The notes under the pieces are model-generated. The model made no database searches, was not told where the DNA came from, and saw nothing but the letters and a program-made list of their open reading frames with translations. A stretch of DNA of 64,000 nt, from positions 310,001 through 374,000 of the forward strand of contig NZ_JAJSSH010000002.1 in NCBI RefSeq assembly GCF_021403115.1. The letters are read 5' to 3'. The stretch comes from Sphingobium sufflavum (lineage in GTDB: Bacteria > Pseudomonadota > Alphaproteobacteria > Sphingomonadales > Sphingomonadaceae). The position numbers and the translations under genes were made by a program. Shown piece by piece: positions 28,870-40,659 of this stretch; position 1 is the first letter of the stretch; every line of letters begins with the position of its first letter.

Positions 28870-29817
28870 TCATTCGCGCATTTCGGCGTCGGCCTGCGCC
28901 CGCAGCGTGGCGATGCGGCCCAGCCGATGCTCACGCAGGACGATGTAGAGGCCGCTCGCCACGATCAGCCCCGCGCCGAGCCAGGTGGAGGCGATGGGCA
29001 GCGTGCCCCAGAACAGCCAGCCCAGCAGCGCGGCCCAGACGATGGCGCTATAATCCATGGGCATCACGATCACGACCCGCGCCCATTTCAGCGCGTTGGT
29101 CAGCAGCAACTGGGCGATCCCCCCGCACACGCCCATGGCGAGGATCAGCGCCCATGTGACCGGGTCATGGCCCTGGCCGAACCAGAGCATCAGCAGGCCC
29201 AGCGGCGGCACGGAGAGCAGGGTGAACCAGAAGACGATGGCGGACGGCGTCTCGCTGCGTGCCATGCTGCGCAGGATGATGGAGATGGTGGCAACGCCGA
29301 CCGCCGCGATGATCGCGATGACGAGGCCGAAGAGGGGGAAATGGCCCGCATCCGGCCGGGCCATGACCACGACCCCGGCAAAGCCCACCAGCACCGCGAT
29401 CCAGCGGTGGATGCCCGTCGCCTCCCGCAGGATCAGCGCGGAGAAGATCGTCGCGAAGATCGGCGCGCTGAAGCCGATGGTGGTCGATTCCGCCAGCGGC
29501 AACAGCATTACCGCGCCGAAGTTGAAGGCCATGCTGGTCAGACCAACGAAGGTGCGGGTGACGTGCAGGTCCAGCCGGTTCGTCGCGATGCCGCGCGGGC
29601 CGGTGGTCCACACGATCCAGGCATAGACGACCGGAACGGCGAACGCCTGACGATAGAAGAGCAGTTCGACCAGATGCACGTCGCGCGTGCCGAGCAGCTT
29701 GACCAGCGCCCACATCATGCTGAGCGCCACGACCGCGCCCAGGCGCAGGCCGATGGCGTAGAGCGGGCGTTCCGCGGGCGGCCCGGAGGACGCGGTGGTG
29801 GCGGAGGAGGAAGTCAC
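28870..29817 (-). CDS. EamA/DMT-family transporter
   Basis: The 315-residue protein has ten predicted membrane helices made of two EamA repeats (about 22-150 and 165-295), typical of the drug/metabolite transporter superfamily. The LPLAESTTIGFSAPIFATI segment and the FAGVVVMARPD loop at the end of the first repeat are characteristic of RhaT/RarD-like permeases. Substrate cannot be inferred. It is convergent with the DUF938 gene and has no partner in the same direction. Confidence 0.9.
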   Translation of the reverse strand: MTSSSATTASSGPPAERPLYAIGLRLGAVVALSMMWALVKLLGTRDVHLVELLFYRQAFAVPVVYAWIVWTTGPRGIATNRLDLHVTRTFVGLTSMAFNFGAVMLLPLAESTTIGFSAPIFATIFSALILREATGIHRWIAVLVGFAGVVVMARPDAGHFPLFGLVIAIIAAVGVATISIILRSMARSETPSAIVFWFTLLSVPPLGLLMLWFGQGHDPVTWALILAMGVCGGIAQLLLTNALKWARVVIVMPMDYSAIVWAALLGWLFWGTLPIASTWLGAGLIVASGLYIVLREHRLGRIATLRAQADAEMRE

Positions 29818-30065
29818 GTCGGGCGCTTAGCCGCTCTTGCGCGCTGCGTCACCCATGCTCATCGCCTTTCGTCGTGGGGGACGCAAGGGGAGCGGCCGTG
29901 CGGGGTGGGGGAGAGAGAAGTCACTGGCCGCAAACGGGCAATGCCTAACAGGGCCAGAGACTGATGCATGGTTTGCCATGCGCGAATGTCCGGCGGCGGG
30001 TGGGCAGGGGCTGATCCGCGTCGGGTGCGCGGGTCAGCCTCTCCCATATGTGCTGCCCGTACTGG

Positions 30066-30860
30066 TCAGCGCGGCTTGCGGAAACGCAGCGTCATGCGGT
30101 CGCTCTCGCCGATGGCGGCATATCGGGCGCGGTCCACATCGCCCAGCCGGTAGGTGGGCGGCAGGGTCCAGACTCCATCGGGCCAGTCGGCGGTGTCGCG
30201 TGGGTTGGCGTTGATCTCCGACTGGGCCTCCAGCACGAACCCGGCCTGTTCGGCGAGGCGGCGGACGGTGGAGAGCTTCAGATAGCCGCTCTTCTTCTCC
30301 AGCGCGGTGTCGCGTCCTTCGGGCAGGCGATGATCGACGACGCCCAGAGTGCCGCCGGGCTTGAGGATAGCGAAGAACCGCTTGAAGGTCGCCTCGCCCG
30401 TGCCCGCCATCACCATGTTATGGACGTTGCGGAAGGTCAGGAGGGTATCGACGCTGCCGTCCGGTATCGCGCCCTCGGCGGGCCATGCGACCAGCTTCAC
30501 CTTGCCATAGGTGGCGGGATCGGCGGCGAGCTTGGCGGCGAGCGCGTCATAGCCCCGGCCCGCCGACTGCCCCGCATAGAGCAGGCCGTTGTCGCGAGTG
30601 AGGGGGGCCAGTATCTCCGTGTACCAGCCGCCGCCGGGGCTATATTCGAGCACGGTCTGGCCGGGCGTGACCCCGAAGAAGGCGAGGGTTTCGGCGGGAT
30701 GGCGATAGGCGTCGCGCGCGACATTGGCCGGGGTGCGGGTGGGCGCGGCGACGGCGGCGGCGATGGGCGCGGGGATAGGCTTCGGCGTGTCGCCATGGGC
30801 GCTGGCCGAGACGAAGAGCGCGACAGCGAGCAGGGGCAGGCGGGACAGGGGGAAGGGCAC
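30066..30860 (-). CDS. Exported class I methyltransferase-like protein (COG4798 type)
   Basis: The 264-residue product starts with a signal peptide (LPLLAVALFVSASAHG, cleavage near residue 23) and then a methyltransferase domain with motif I TVLEYSPGGGWYTEIL and the post-motif GGTLGVVDHR. Proteins of this predicted-methyltransferase group are typically exported, and SAM is not expected in the periplasm, so the activity is unclear. Residues such as FRNVHNMV and the N-terminal AYRHPAETLAFFG are hallmarks of the group. No operon partner. Confidence 0.85.
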   Translation of the reverse strand: MPFPLSRLPLLAVALFVSASAHGDTPKPIPAPIAAAVAAPTRTPANVARDAYRHPAETLAFFGVTPGQTVLEYSPGGGWYTEILAPLTRDNGLLYAGQSAGRGYDALAAKLAADPATYGKVKLVAWPAEGAIPDGSVDTLLTFRNVHNMVMAGTGEATFKRFFAILKPGGTLGVVDHRLPEGRDTALEKKSGYLKLSTVRRLAEQAGFVLEAQSEINANPRDTADWPDGVWTLPPTYRLGDVDRARYAAIGESDRMTLRFRKPR

Positions 30861-31251
30861 GGCGGAGGCTCCGTAGCTGCGTCGGGGAGAGGACGCGCAT
30901 CGTGGCGCAGGCCGGCATGGGTTGCAAGGTGGATGGCGAGTGTATGGTGGGGCGCAAGGGGAGGGGGCGGCAGGCCGGGAGGTCGCAATTTCGTTCGGGT
31001 TGAGTTGGTCGAGAGGCTGAAGGGGAAGGGTGGTCTTGCGACAGGTTCAGGACGAACGGGGATGGAAAAGGGGACTGTTCGGCCGTCTTCTCATTGCCTC
31101 TCCTTCCGTCATTCCGGCGAGCAGGATGCCGAATCGCGCGCCGCCGGAGTAGAGGACGTCGGGTAGAGTGTCTGGGCCACGCCCCGGAGCAACGACGGTA
31201 ATCTCCTCTCCCAGCCCGAATCCTATCGCGATGTAACCTCAGTATCGCCGC
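30861..31251. other. Intergenic region with no gene seen
   Basis: Lies between the start of the exported methyltransferase-like gene and the terminator of the atp operon, so it should hold the former's promoter. I see no convincing -35/-10 pair, small gene or repeat, apart from a short CGTCATTCCGGCGAGC fragment near 31107 that resembles half of the palindromic repeats found elsewhere in the window. Confidence 0.5.
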
Positions 31252-31285
31252 AAAAGAAAAAGGGCCACGTCGCCTGACGCAGCCC
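31252..31285 (-). terminator. Intrinsic terminator of the atp operon
   Basis: Read on the minus strand, ten-base arms (31276-31285 with 31262-31271, two G-U pairs) enclose a four-base loop and are followed by TTTTTCTTTT. It lies 48 bases beyond the atpC stop. Confidence 0.9.
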
Positions 31286-31332
31286 TGTGCTTCCGGGGAT
31301 GGGACGGGGTGTCCGTCCGCTGTCCCGCTGAC

Positions 31333-31587
31333 TTATTCAGCCTTTTCCGCGAGGACCGTCAGGCCCTTTTCGCTGACCTCGGCAAAGCCGCCCTCGACCA
31401 GGATGGTGCGCGGTTCGGCGTTGGCGGTCGCATAGACCTTGAGCGCGCCGTCCTTGACCGTCGACATGAAGGGCGCATGGCCTTCCAGCACGCCGAATTC
31501 GCCCTCGGTGCCGGGGACGACGACCATATGGACTTCCTCGGACAGGACGAGCTTTTCAGGGGTCACGAGTTCGAAATGCAGTGCCAT
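31333..31587 (-). CDS. atpC: ATP synthase F1 epsilon subunit, beta-sandwich domain only
   Basis: Central-stalk subunit of F1. The 84-residue product covers the N-terminal beta-sandwich ([55 protein letters not shown]) and then stops, lacking the C-terminal helical hairpin that inhibits ATP hydrolysis in E. coli and Bacillus (full length about 135). Short epsilon subunits occur in sphingomonads and other alphaproteobacteria, where other inhibitors can act. It is the last gene of the operon, 51 bases after atpD with a hairpin between. Confidence 0.95.
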   Translation of the reverse strand: MALHFELVTPEKLVLSEEVHMVVVPGTEGEFGVLEGHAPFMSTVKDGALKVYATANAEPRTILVEGGFAEVSEKGLTVLAEKAE

Positions 31588-31601
31588 TTTTATTTCCTAT
31601 G

Positions 31602-31629
31602 CCTCTCCCCCCGCGAAGGAAGGGAGAGG
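31602..31629 (-). repeat. Hairpin in the atpD-atpC intergenic gap
   Basis: CCTCTCCC at 31602-31609 and GGGAGAGG at 31622-31629 form a perfect 8-bp stem with a 12-base loop. There is no T-run after it in the direction of transcription, so it is more likely an RNA stability or processing element, or a short interspersed palindrome, than a terminator. Confidence 0.7.
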
Positions 31630-31638
31630 GGAAGAGGA

Positions 31639-33108
<1,470 letters not shown>

Positions 33109-33978
33109 TTAGAGCGCTTCGGCGCCAGCGATGATTTCGACGAGTTCAGTGGTGATCGCGGCCTGACGGCTGCGGTTATACTGGATCGTCAGGTTCTTGA
33201 TGAGGTCGCCCGCGTTGCGCGTCGCATTGTCCATCGCGGTCATCGAGGCACCCTGCTCCGATGCCTGATTCTCAAGGAGGGCCTTGAAGATCTGGATGGT
33301 GATGTTGCGCGGCAGCAGGTCGGCGAGGATGCTTTCCTCGTCCGGTTCATAGTCCACCGTGGCGTCGGAGGTTGCGACGCCGCCTTCCGGAACCTTGACG
33401 GGGATGATCTGCTGCTCGGTCGGGATCTGCGCGAGGGCAGAGCGGAACGCCGAATAGAATAGATGCGCGACGTCGAACTGGCCAGCCTCATACAGGTCGG
33501 TCAGTTGCTTCGCGATGGCCTGCGCCTCGTCATAGCCGGGCGTGCGGACATGCGTCGTGTCATATTGCGCGACGATCAGGCCGGGGAAGGTGCGGCTGAG
33601 AACAGCCTTGCCCTTGCGGCCGATCAGGAAGAACTGCACCGTCTTGCCCTCCGCGATCAGGGCGTTCGCCTTGATGATCGCGGCCTTGACGATGTTGGAG
33701 TTGAACGCGCCAGCCAGACCCTTGTCGCCATTGGCGACGACGATCAGGTGGACCTGATCCTTGCCCGTGCCCGCCAGCAGCGGCGAACCGCCGACACCGA
33801 CCTTGGACGCGAGGCTTGCGACCACGCCTTCCAGACGCTGCGAATAGGGGCGCGCGGCTTCGGCGGCGGCCTGCGCCTTGCGGAGCTTGGCGGCGGCGAC
33901 CATCTGCTTGGCCTTGGTGATCTTCTGGGTCGATTTGACCGAGGTGATCCGCCCTTTGAGTTCCTTAAGAGATGCCAT
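33109..33978 (-). CDS. atpG: ATP synthase F1 gamma subunit
   Basis: Rotor shaft of F1. The 289-residue product begins [20 protein letters not shown] and ends in [19 protein letters not shown] with the helix [21 protein letters not shown], both family hallmarks. It is separated from atpA by 100 bases containing a palindromic repeat, unlike the tight spacing elsewhere in the operon. Confidence 0.98.
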   Translation of the reverse strand: MASLKELKGRITSVKSTQKITKAKQMVAAAKLRKAQAAAEAARPYSQRLEGVVASLASKVGVGGSPLLAGTGKDQVHLIVVANGDKGLAGAFNSNIVKAAIIKANALIAEGKTVQFFLIGRKGKAVLSRTFPGLIVAQYDTTHVRTPGYDEAQAIAKQLTDLYEAGQFDVAHLFYSAFRSALAQIPTEQQIIPVKVPEGGVATSDATVDYEPDEESILADLLPRNITIQIFKALLENQASEQGASMTAMDNATRNAGDLIKNLTIQYNRSRQAAITTELVEIIAGAEAL

Positions 33979-33994
33979 CTCGGTCCCTTTAACC

Positions 33995-34069
33995 CGTCAT
34001 CCTGGCGAAGGTCGGGATCTCATGGGGCCATAGGGGCCACCAAAGATCCCAGCCCTCGCTGGGATGACG
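33995..34069. repeat. REPIN-like palindromic element between atpA and atpG
   Basis: Two 26-base inverted arms, 33995-34020 and 34044-34069, match at about 21 of 26 positions and begin and end with CGTCATCC/GGATGACG. Each arm holds a smaller internal palindrome (CCCAGC-GCTGGG type). This is the architecture of REP doublets. It fills most of the 100-base gap inside the operon and would form a large hairpin in the mRNA. Confidence 0.85.
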
Positions 34070-34078
34070 ATCATCTGC

Positions 34079-36195
<2,117 letters not shown>

Positions 36196-36495
36196 GCGCC
36201 TGATGCCTCCGCGATCATCTTGATGTCATGACGGGACGGGGCAACGCTTAACAGCGCCCCCCGGAACGTGCGGGCCGGTTAGCAGGGGAGTCGCAATGAC
36301 GCAAGGGAGGGTGGCCAGCGTTTGATGCGATCCGCTCGCATAAGTGGCCCGATAGCGAAACATGGTCCCGGCAATTATGACAGTTGTGTGACGCAATATA
36401 TTGAAAAAACGGCAGAAATTTGCGGGTTTCGAGCGAAATTAACGGGGTGTTAGGCACGGTCCCCGCAATCGGCGTCCAAACCACAATCTGGGGAA
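36196..36495. other. Divergent promoter region between atpH and the chemoreceptor gene
   Basis: Must hold promoters for the atp operon (leftwards) and the chemoreceptor gene (rightwards). The part nearest the chemoreceptor is AT-richer than its surroundings and includes the CtrA-like box at 36439-36453. I see no clear sigma-70 pair in either direction and no small gene. Confidence 0.5.
36439..36453 (+). promoter_or_regulatory. CtrA-like box upstream of the chemoreceptor gene
   Basis: TTAA, seven bases, TTAG. This is one mismatch from the alphaproteobacterial CtrA consensus TTAA-N7-TTAA. It ends 42 bases before the ATG. CtrA commonly controls motility and chemotaxis genes in this class, so the position makes sense, but such short motifs also occur by chance. 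Confidence 0.4.
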
Positions 36496-38253
36496 ATGAT
36501 GATGTTTCGGCTCGGTCGGTCGATTCGGCATGATCTGTCGTTGCGCGCACTGTCTATGCACCTGTCCTCGTCGCTGGGCGCGCGGTTGCAGGCGGTGTTG
36601 CTGCTGGGTTTCCTGTTCGTCGCGGTGCAGGGGCTGCTGGCGATCGGCGCGCTGTGGACGTTCGACCGGGCGGCGGCGTCGCTGATCGACAGCCGTCTGG
36701 TCCCCATGTCGCGCATCCAGTCCATCGCGGATGAATATGGCGCGGGATTCGCCGTAGCTAACAAGGTGCGGGCGGGTACGATGACGCTGGCCAGCGGACG
36801 CAGCGAGCTATCCTCTCTGGAACGGGCGCTGGAGCAGGGGTGGCAGGGCATATTGGCCGATCCGCCGCAGGATTTCGACGCCGCGGTGGAGCGGCGCGTG
36901 CCCGCCGATGCGGCGCTGGCGGCGCTGGGCCGGGCGATCGCAACGGGCAATCGGGACAGCCTCGACTTCCTGCTGTCCGGCGGATTGTCGGGCGGAATCG
37001 ACCCGTTGCTGATCGAGTTGCGGGCGCGGGCGGTGGCGCTGCGGGAGCAGGCGGAGGCGGATCGGCGGGGGCTGTGGATGGTCTTGTTGGGCGCGCAACT
37101 GGGCCTCGCCGCGCTGCTGCTGGTCGCCATGGCGGTCGGCCTGTGGCTAATGCGCCGGGTGCGCGGCTCGATCATCGAGCCGCTGGTGGCGATTGCGGGC
37201 CATGCGTCCGACCTGTCGGAGAATGGCCAGGCTGATGCCGTGCCCTATCAGAATTTCGAGGATGAGGTGGGCGGTATCGCCAGGGCGATAGCTGGTGCGC
37301 GGGCGCGGGCGCAGGACCATGCCCGGCTGCTGGAAGAACGGCAGGCGGCAGAGGAGGAGCGGCGGCGCGTCGAACATGCGGTCGCGGTGGCGGCGCGGCG
37401 GCGCGCGGCGACGTTGGACGGCTTTTTCGCGGAGTTCGGCGATGCGCTGGCCGCGATGGTGGAGGAACTGGCCTCCGCCGCGCAGCAGATGGGCGGCATG
37501 GCGGACGGCATGAACGCGGCGGCGGAACGGGCCGAGGCGCGGGCGGTGACGGTCGGGCATGGCTTTGAATCGACCGGCGCCAATATTTCGCGGATCGAGG
37601 AGGCGAGCGGCGTGATGCTGGACATCGGCGTCGCGGTCGGCGCGCGGACCGCCAGTTCGCTGGAGCATGGTGGCAAGGTGCATGACGAAAGCCGGCAGAA
37701 TCGCGCCCATGCCCTGCAACTGCGGACGATGGTGGCGGAGATCAGCGGCACGCTGGACCTGATCAGCAGCGTGGCAAAGCAGACGAACCTGCTCGCGCTG
37801 AACGCCAGTATCGAGGCGAGCCGTGCAGGGGATGCGGGGCGCGGTTTCGCCGTGGTGGCGGCGGAAGTGAAATCCCTGTCGCATGACGCACAGCGCGCCG
37901 CGCACGAGATCGGGCGCAAGCTGGATTTCGTGCGCGGCACGGCGGACCGCGTACTGGCGAGCGCGACGGCGGTGGAGGTGCTGGCGCAGGAAATCGCGCA
38001 CCAGTCCCGCGCGGCGGCGGAAGCGGTGAAGACGCACAAGGCGGCGAGTGGCCGGATCGTCGAGTCGCTGGAATGCGCGCGCGATCAGGTGGACGATGCG
38101 CTGCACGCGATGAAGGCGCTGCACGGCGACGCATCCGACGTGCGCCGGTCATCGCAGGAAGTGCAGGCCACATCCCGGTCCGTGGCGCAGCGCGCGGCCC
38201 ATCTGCATGCGCGCTTCGAGGCGCTGTCGCGGGACGTGAAGGCGGCGGCCTGA
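36496..38253 (+). CDS. Methyl-accepting chemotaxis protein
   Basis: Transmembrane chemoreceptor of 585 residues: membrane helix 1 at about 33-58, a periplasmic helical sensor of about 135 residues, membrane helix 2 at about 193-217, a HAMP-like linker, and a signalling domain whose hairpin tip reads VAKQTNLLALNASIEASRAG then GRGFAVVAAEVKSLS (about 427-463), the CheA/CheW-binding region. No che genes lie nearby, so it is an orphan receptor. Three consecutive ATG codons begin the ORF and the exact start is uncertain. Ligand unknown. Confidence 0.93.
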   Translation: MMMFRLGRSIRHDLSLRALSMHLSSSLGARLQAVLLLGFLFVAVQGLLAIGALWTFDRAAASLIDSRLVPMSRIQSIADEYGAGFAVANKVRAGTMTLASGRSELSSLERALEQGWQGILADPPQDFDAAVERRVPADAALAALGRAIATGNRDSLDFLLSGGLSGGIDPLLIELRARAVALREQAEADRRGLWMVLLGAQLGLAALLLVAMAVGLWLMRRVRGSIIEPLVAIAGHASDLSENGQADAVPYQNFEDEVGGIARAIAGARARAQDHARLLEERQAAEEERRRVEHAVAVAARRRAATLDGFFAEFGDALAAMVEELASAAQQMGGMADGMNAAAERAEARAVTVGHGFESTGANISRIEEASGVMLDIGVAVGARTASSLEHGGKVHDESRQNRAHALQLRTMVAEISGTLDLISSVAKQTNLLALNASIEASRAGDAGRGFAVVAAEVKSLSHDAQRAAHEIGRKLDFVRGTADRVLASATAVEVLAQEIAHQSRAAAEAVKTHKAASGRIVESLECARDQVDDALHAMKALHGDASDVRRSSQEVQATSRSVAQRAAHLHARFEALSRDVKAAA

Positions 38254-38309
38254 ATGGCCTGAATGAAGGACCGGGGAGCGCCGCCTGTGGTGGCCGCCTG
38301 CCAGACGAT

Positions 38310-38588
38310 TCAGTCGCGGTCCTCGGTGGGGCCGAGGCCGTCCTCCTCGTCATCCATCTGCGGTTCGCCGGCGAAGGCGTCATTGTCGATGATGCCGCTG
38401 CGGACCATGGCGTTCATGCGCTCCACCAGATCGGGTTCGTCGGCGGGGGCGACCTGGGTGCGGTCGGCATTGCCGCCGCGCTCGCTGTCTTCGGACGGGT
38501 CGTTGTGGCGGTTGCGGGCGTCTTCGGCGACATCCTGCGCCTGATCGCCGTCGTCCTGCTCGCTGTTGTCGTCATATTCGCGTGCCAT
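38310..38588 (-). CDS. Unknown small acidic protein
   Basis: The 92-residue product is very rich in Asp, Glu, Asn and Arg, with no hydrophobic segment. The first half (MAREYDDNSEQDDGDQAQDV) looks disordered; a short conserved-looking block follows in DLVERMNAMVRSGIIDNDAFAG, then an acidic tail. No family recognised. It is a lone minus-strand ORF after the chemoreceptor gene, and its composition and length suggest a real but uncharacterised protein. Confidence 0.6.
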   Translation of the reverse strand: MAREYDDNSEQDDGDQAQDVAEDARNRHNDPSEDSERGGNADRTQVAPADEPDLVERMNAMVRSGIIDNDAFAGEPQMDDEEDGLGPTEDRD

Positions 38589-38709
38589 GATAGCCTCCTG
38601 ATCGTCTGGGTCAGGAACGGGCGGGGCAGGGCACGGGTTCCGCCCCTGTCGCTGGCAGCGCCGCCACCGGGGGGCGACGGATCATCGCTCAGTTGGCGCC
38701 CGGTCGCGT

Positions 38710-39015
38710 TCAGTCGGCGTCGATCATGAACAGGGTCGAGTCGCGATATTTCACGTCCATGCGGTCGAACAGGGGGCTGATGACGAAACCATCGTCGCTG
38801 ACCGTCACGTCGCTGAGGCCCGCGAGGTTGAAGCTGCCGACCTTCTCCTCCCGCGGGGGCACACCATCGCGCGATATGGTGATCGCGTCGATGAAGAAGC
38901 TGTCGTTGCGCCGGTACAGCACATGCGGGGCAATCGTGATCGGCGCCCTATTATAGGTGGCTTGCAGGCACTTGCGTAACGCAATCGCCTCGAAAATGGC
39001 CTTGTTGTCCAACAT
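38710..39015 (-). CDS. Small unknown protein, possibly WYL-like
   Basis: The 101-residue product has alternating beta-strand character: IALRKCLQATYNRAPITIAPHVLYRR, then FFIDAITISRDG and LAGLSDVTVSDDGF. The pattern of a helix with R-x-x-L-x-A-x-Y-N followed by I-x-P-H-x-L-x-R resembles WYL domains (effector-binding SH3-like barrels of phage and DNA-damage regulators), but there is no DNA-binding domain. The WYL comparison is tentative. It has its own position between a minus-strand acidic protein and a plus-strand permease. Confidence 0.65.
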   Translation of the reverse strand: MLDNKAIFEAIALRKCLQATYNRAPITIAPHVLYRRNDSFFIDAITISRDGVPPREEKVGSFNLAGLSDVTVSDDGFVISPLFDRMDVKYRDSTLFMIDAD

Positions 39016-39213
39016 GGCCCTTCCCCTAAGCGTATCGGGGCCGGGGACGCAACGCCGTTTTTACGGGACAGAGGCGGAAAAGCGGCCCAATTGTGCTGCG
39101 CGCGCGGATTGACTAATGGGCCATTTCCCGGCGGCATGGCGCAATGGCCGACGGGCGCGCGTGCGGGACGCTGGCGACGGGCGCGGTTTGAGCATTGGGG
39201 ACGGCGGGGCATC

Positions 39214-39996
39214 ATGGACATTCTACACGCTGTTTCCGGCCTGCTGGTGGGCGCACTGGTCGGGCTGACCGGGGTCGGCGGCGGATCGTTGATGGCGCCG
39301 ATCCTGATCCTGCTGATCGGCGTGGCGCCCGCGACGGCCGTCGGCACCGACCTGTGGTTCGCCGCGATCACCAAGCTGGTCGGCGGCACCGTGCACCACC
39401 GTTATGGCGACCCGGACTGGCAGGTGGTGCGGCGGCTGGCCTGTGGCAGCGTGCCCGCCGCCATCGTCACCCTGATCGTCCTGTCGCAGATGCACATGGG
39501 GCAGGTGAAGCAGGGTTTCATCATGAGCCTGCTGGGCGGGGCGCTGATCCTGACCGCGCTCGCCACCCTGTCCTGGGGCTGGATACGGCGCAAGGCGGCG
39601 GGCATCTCGCAACCGCGCGCGCTGGCCTATCGCCGGGTGCAGCCGGGGCTGACCGTGGCTGCGGGGGCGATATTGGGCGTGCTGGTGTCGATGACATCGG
39701 TGGGCGCTGGCGCGCTGGGCGCGACGATGCTGCTGGCGCTGTACCCGCGCCGCATGACGCCCGCGCGGCTGGTGGGAACGGACATCGTCCATGCCGTGCC
39801 GCTGACCATGGTCGCGGGGCTGGGCCATTTGTGGCTGGGCAATGTGAACTTCACGCTGCTGGGATCGTTGCTGGTGGGGTCCATACCGGGCATATTGATC
39901 GGGTCGTTGCTGGCCACGCGGGTTTCGGGCGGGATCATCCGGCCGTTCCTGGCGGTGGTGCTGGTGGCGAGCGGGTTGAAGATGCTGCTGAGCTGA
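39214..39996 (+). CDS. TSUP (TauE/SafE) family permease
   Basis: The 260-residue membrane protein has about eight helices with the glycine-rich repeat motif of the family: GALVGLTGVGGGSLMAPILILL in the first half and GVLVSMTSVGAGALGATML in the second. Family members move sulfite, sulfonates or other organic anions; the substrate here is unknown. ATG 39214 starts right at the first helix. The small PH-domain gene follows 20 bases later. Confidence 0.9.
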   Translation: MDILHAVSGLLVGALVGLTGVGGGSLMAPILILLIGVAPATAVGTDLWFAAITKLVGGTVHHRYGDPDWQVVRRLACGSVPAAIVTLIVLSQMHMGQVKQGFIMSLLGGALILTALATLSWGWIRRKAAGISQPRALAYRRVQPGLTVAAGAILGVLVSMTSVGAGALGATMLLALYPRRMTPARLVGTDIVHAVPLTMVAGLGHLWLGNVNFTLLGSLLVGSIPGILIGSLLATRVSGGIIRPFLAVVLVASGLKMLLS

Positions 39997-40016
39997 TAGT
40001 CACTTCTTGGGGGGAA

Positions 40017-40421
40017 ATGCCCGTGGCGAAGACACCGTCCGATACGCGCTGGGTCTATGACGAGCATCCGGCGATGTTCGCCAACCATCCCTTCCTGTTC
40101 AGCCTGCTGGCGGTGACGATCATCGGTTTTGTGGTGATCGGCGTCTGGGCCATCGTGGTGCGGACGGAGCGGCTGGCGGTGGGCGAGCGGGACGTGCTGC
40201 TGGAGCGCGGCTTCATCGCCAAGCAACGGGTGCAGGTCAGCCGGGCCAGCGTGCGCGCGGTGCGGGTGACGCAGGGCGTGATGCAGCGGATGCTGGGCGT
40301 CGGCGACATAGAGATTTTCACCGGCGGCGATTTCCCGGAGATCGCGATTCGCGGACTGCCCCGTCCGAACGACGTGCGCGCACTGCTGGCCGATGCCGTG
40401 GCGGAGAATGAGGCGGTTTAG
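40017..40421 (+). CDS. Bacterial PH-domain membrane protein
   Basis: The 134-residue product has a cytoplasmic N-terminus, one membrane helix at about residues 24-46 (FLFSLLAVTIIGFVVIGVWA), and a bacterial PH-like domain: RTERLAVGERDVLLERGFIAKQRVQV, then GVMQRMLGVGDIEIFTGG and EIAIRGLPRPNDVRALL. This matches YdbS/YdbT-type bPH2 proteins, though those usually have two helices. GGGGG precedes the ATG. Function unknown. Confidence 0.85.
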   Translation: MPVAKTPSDTRWVYDEHPAMFANHPFLFSLLAVTIIGFVVIGVWAIVVRTERLAVGERDVLLERGFIAKQRVQVSRASVRAVRVTQGVMQRMLGVGDIEIFTGGDFPEIAIRGLPRPNDVRALLADAVAENEAV

Positions 40422-40659
40422 CTTGTATCGCGTGCGGTTTTTCGCGTGGGCAGGCTGTAGAGCCATTCTCACTGTCGTCCGTGCGTCCGTTACGGATGGG
40501 CACAGCCTCGACCGTCCGGTGCTGGTTCCTCCCAGTTGCTTTTGTCGGAACCCTGTGGGGTGAGGGAGGCCAAGCCTGGCCGAATATGGTCACAACAGAA
40601 CAGATTGTGACGCGAAAAGAGCCTTCCGCGTCACGCCCTGATCCTATTTGCCCCTGACT

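Noticed and set aside
28927-29964. A 345-codon plus-strand frame
   Set aside because: Opposite the EamA permease gene, whose ten-helix pattern is clear; Arg/His/Asp/Gln-rich composition typical of an antisense frame.
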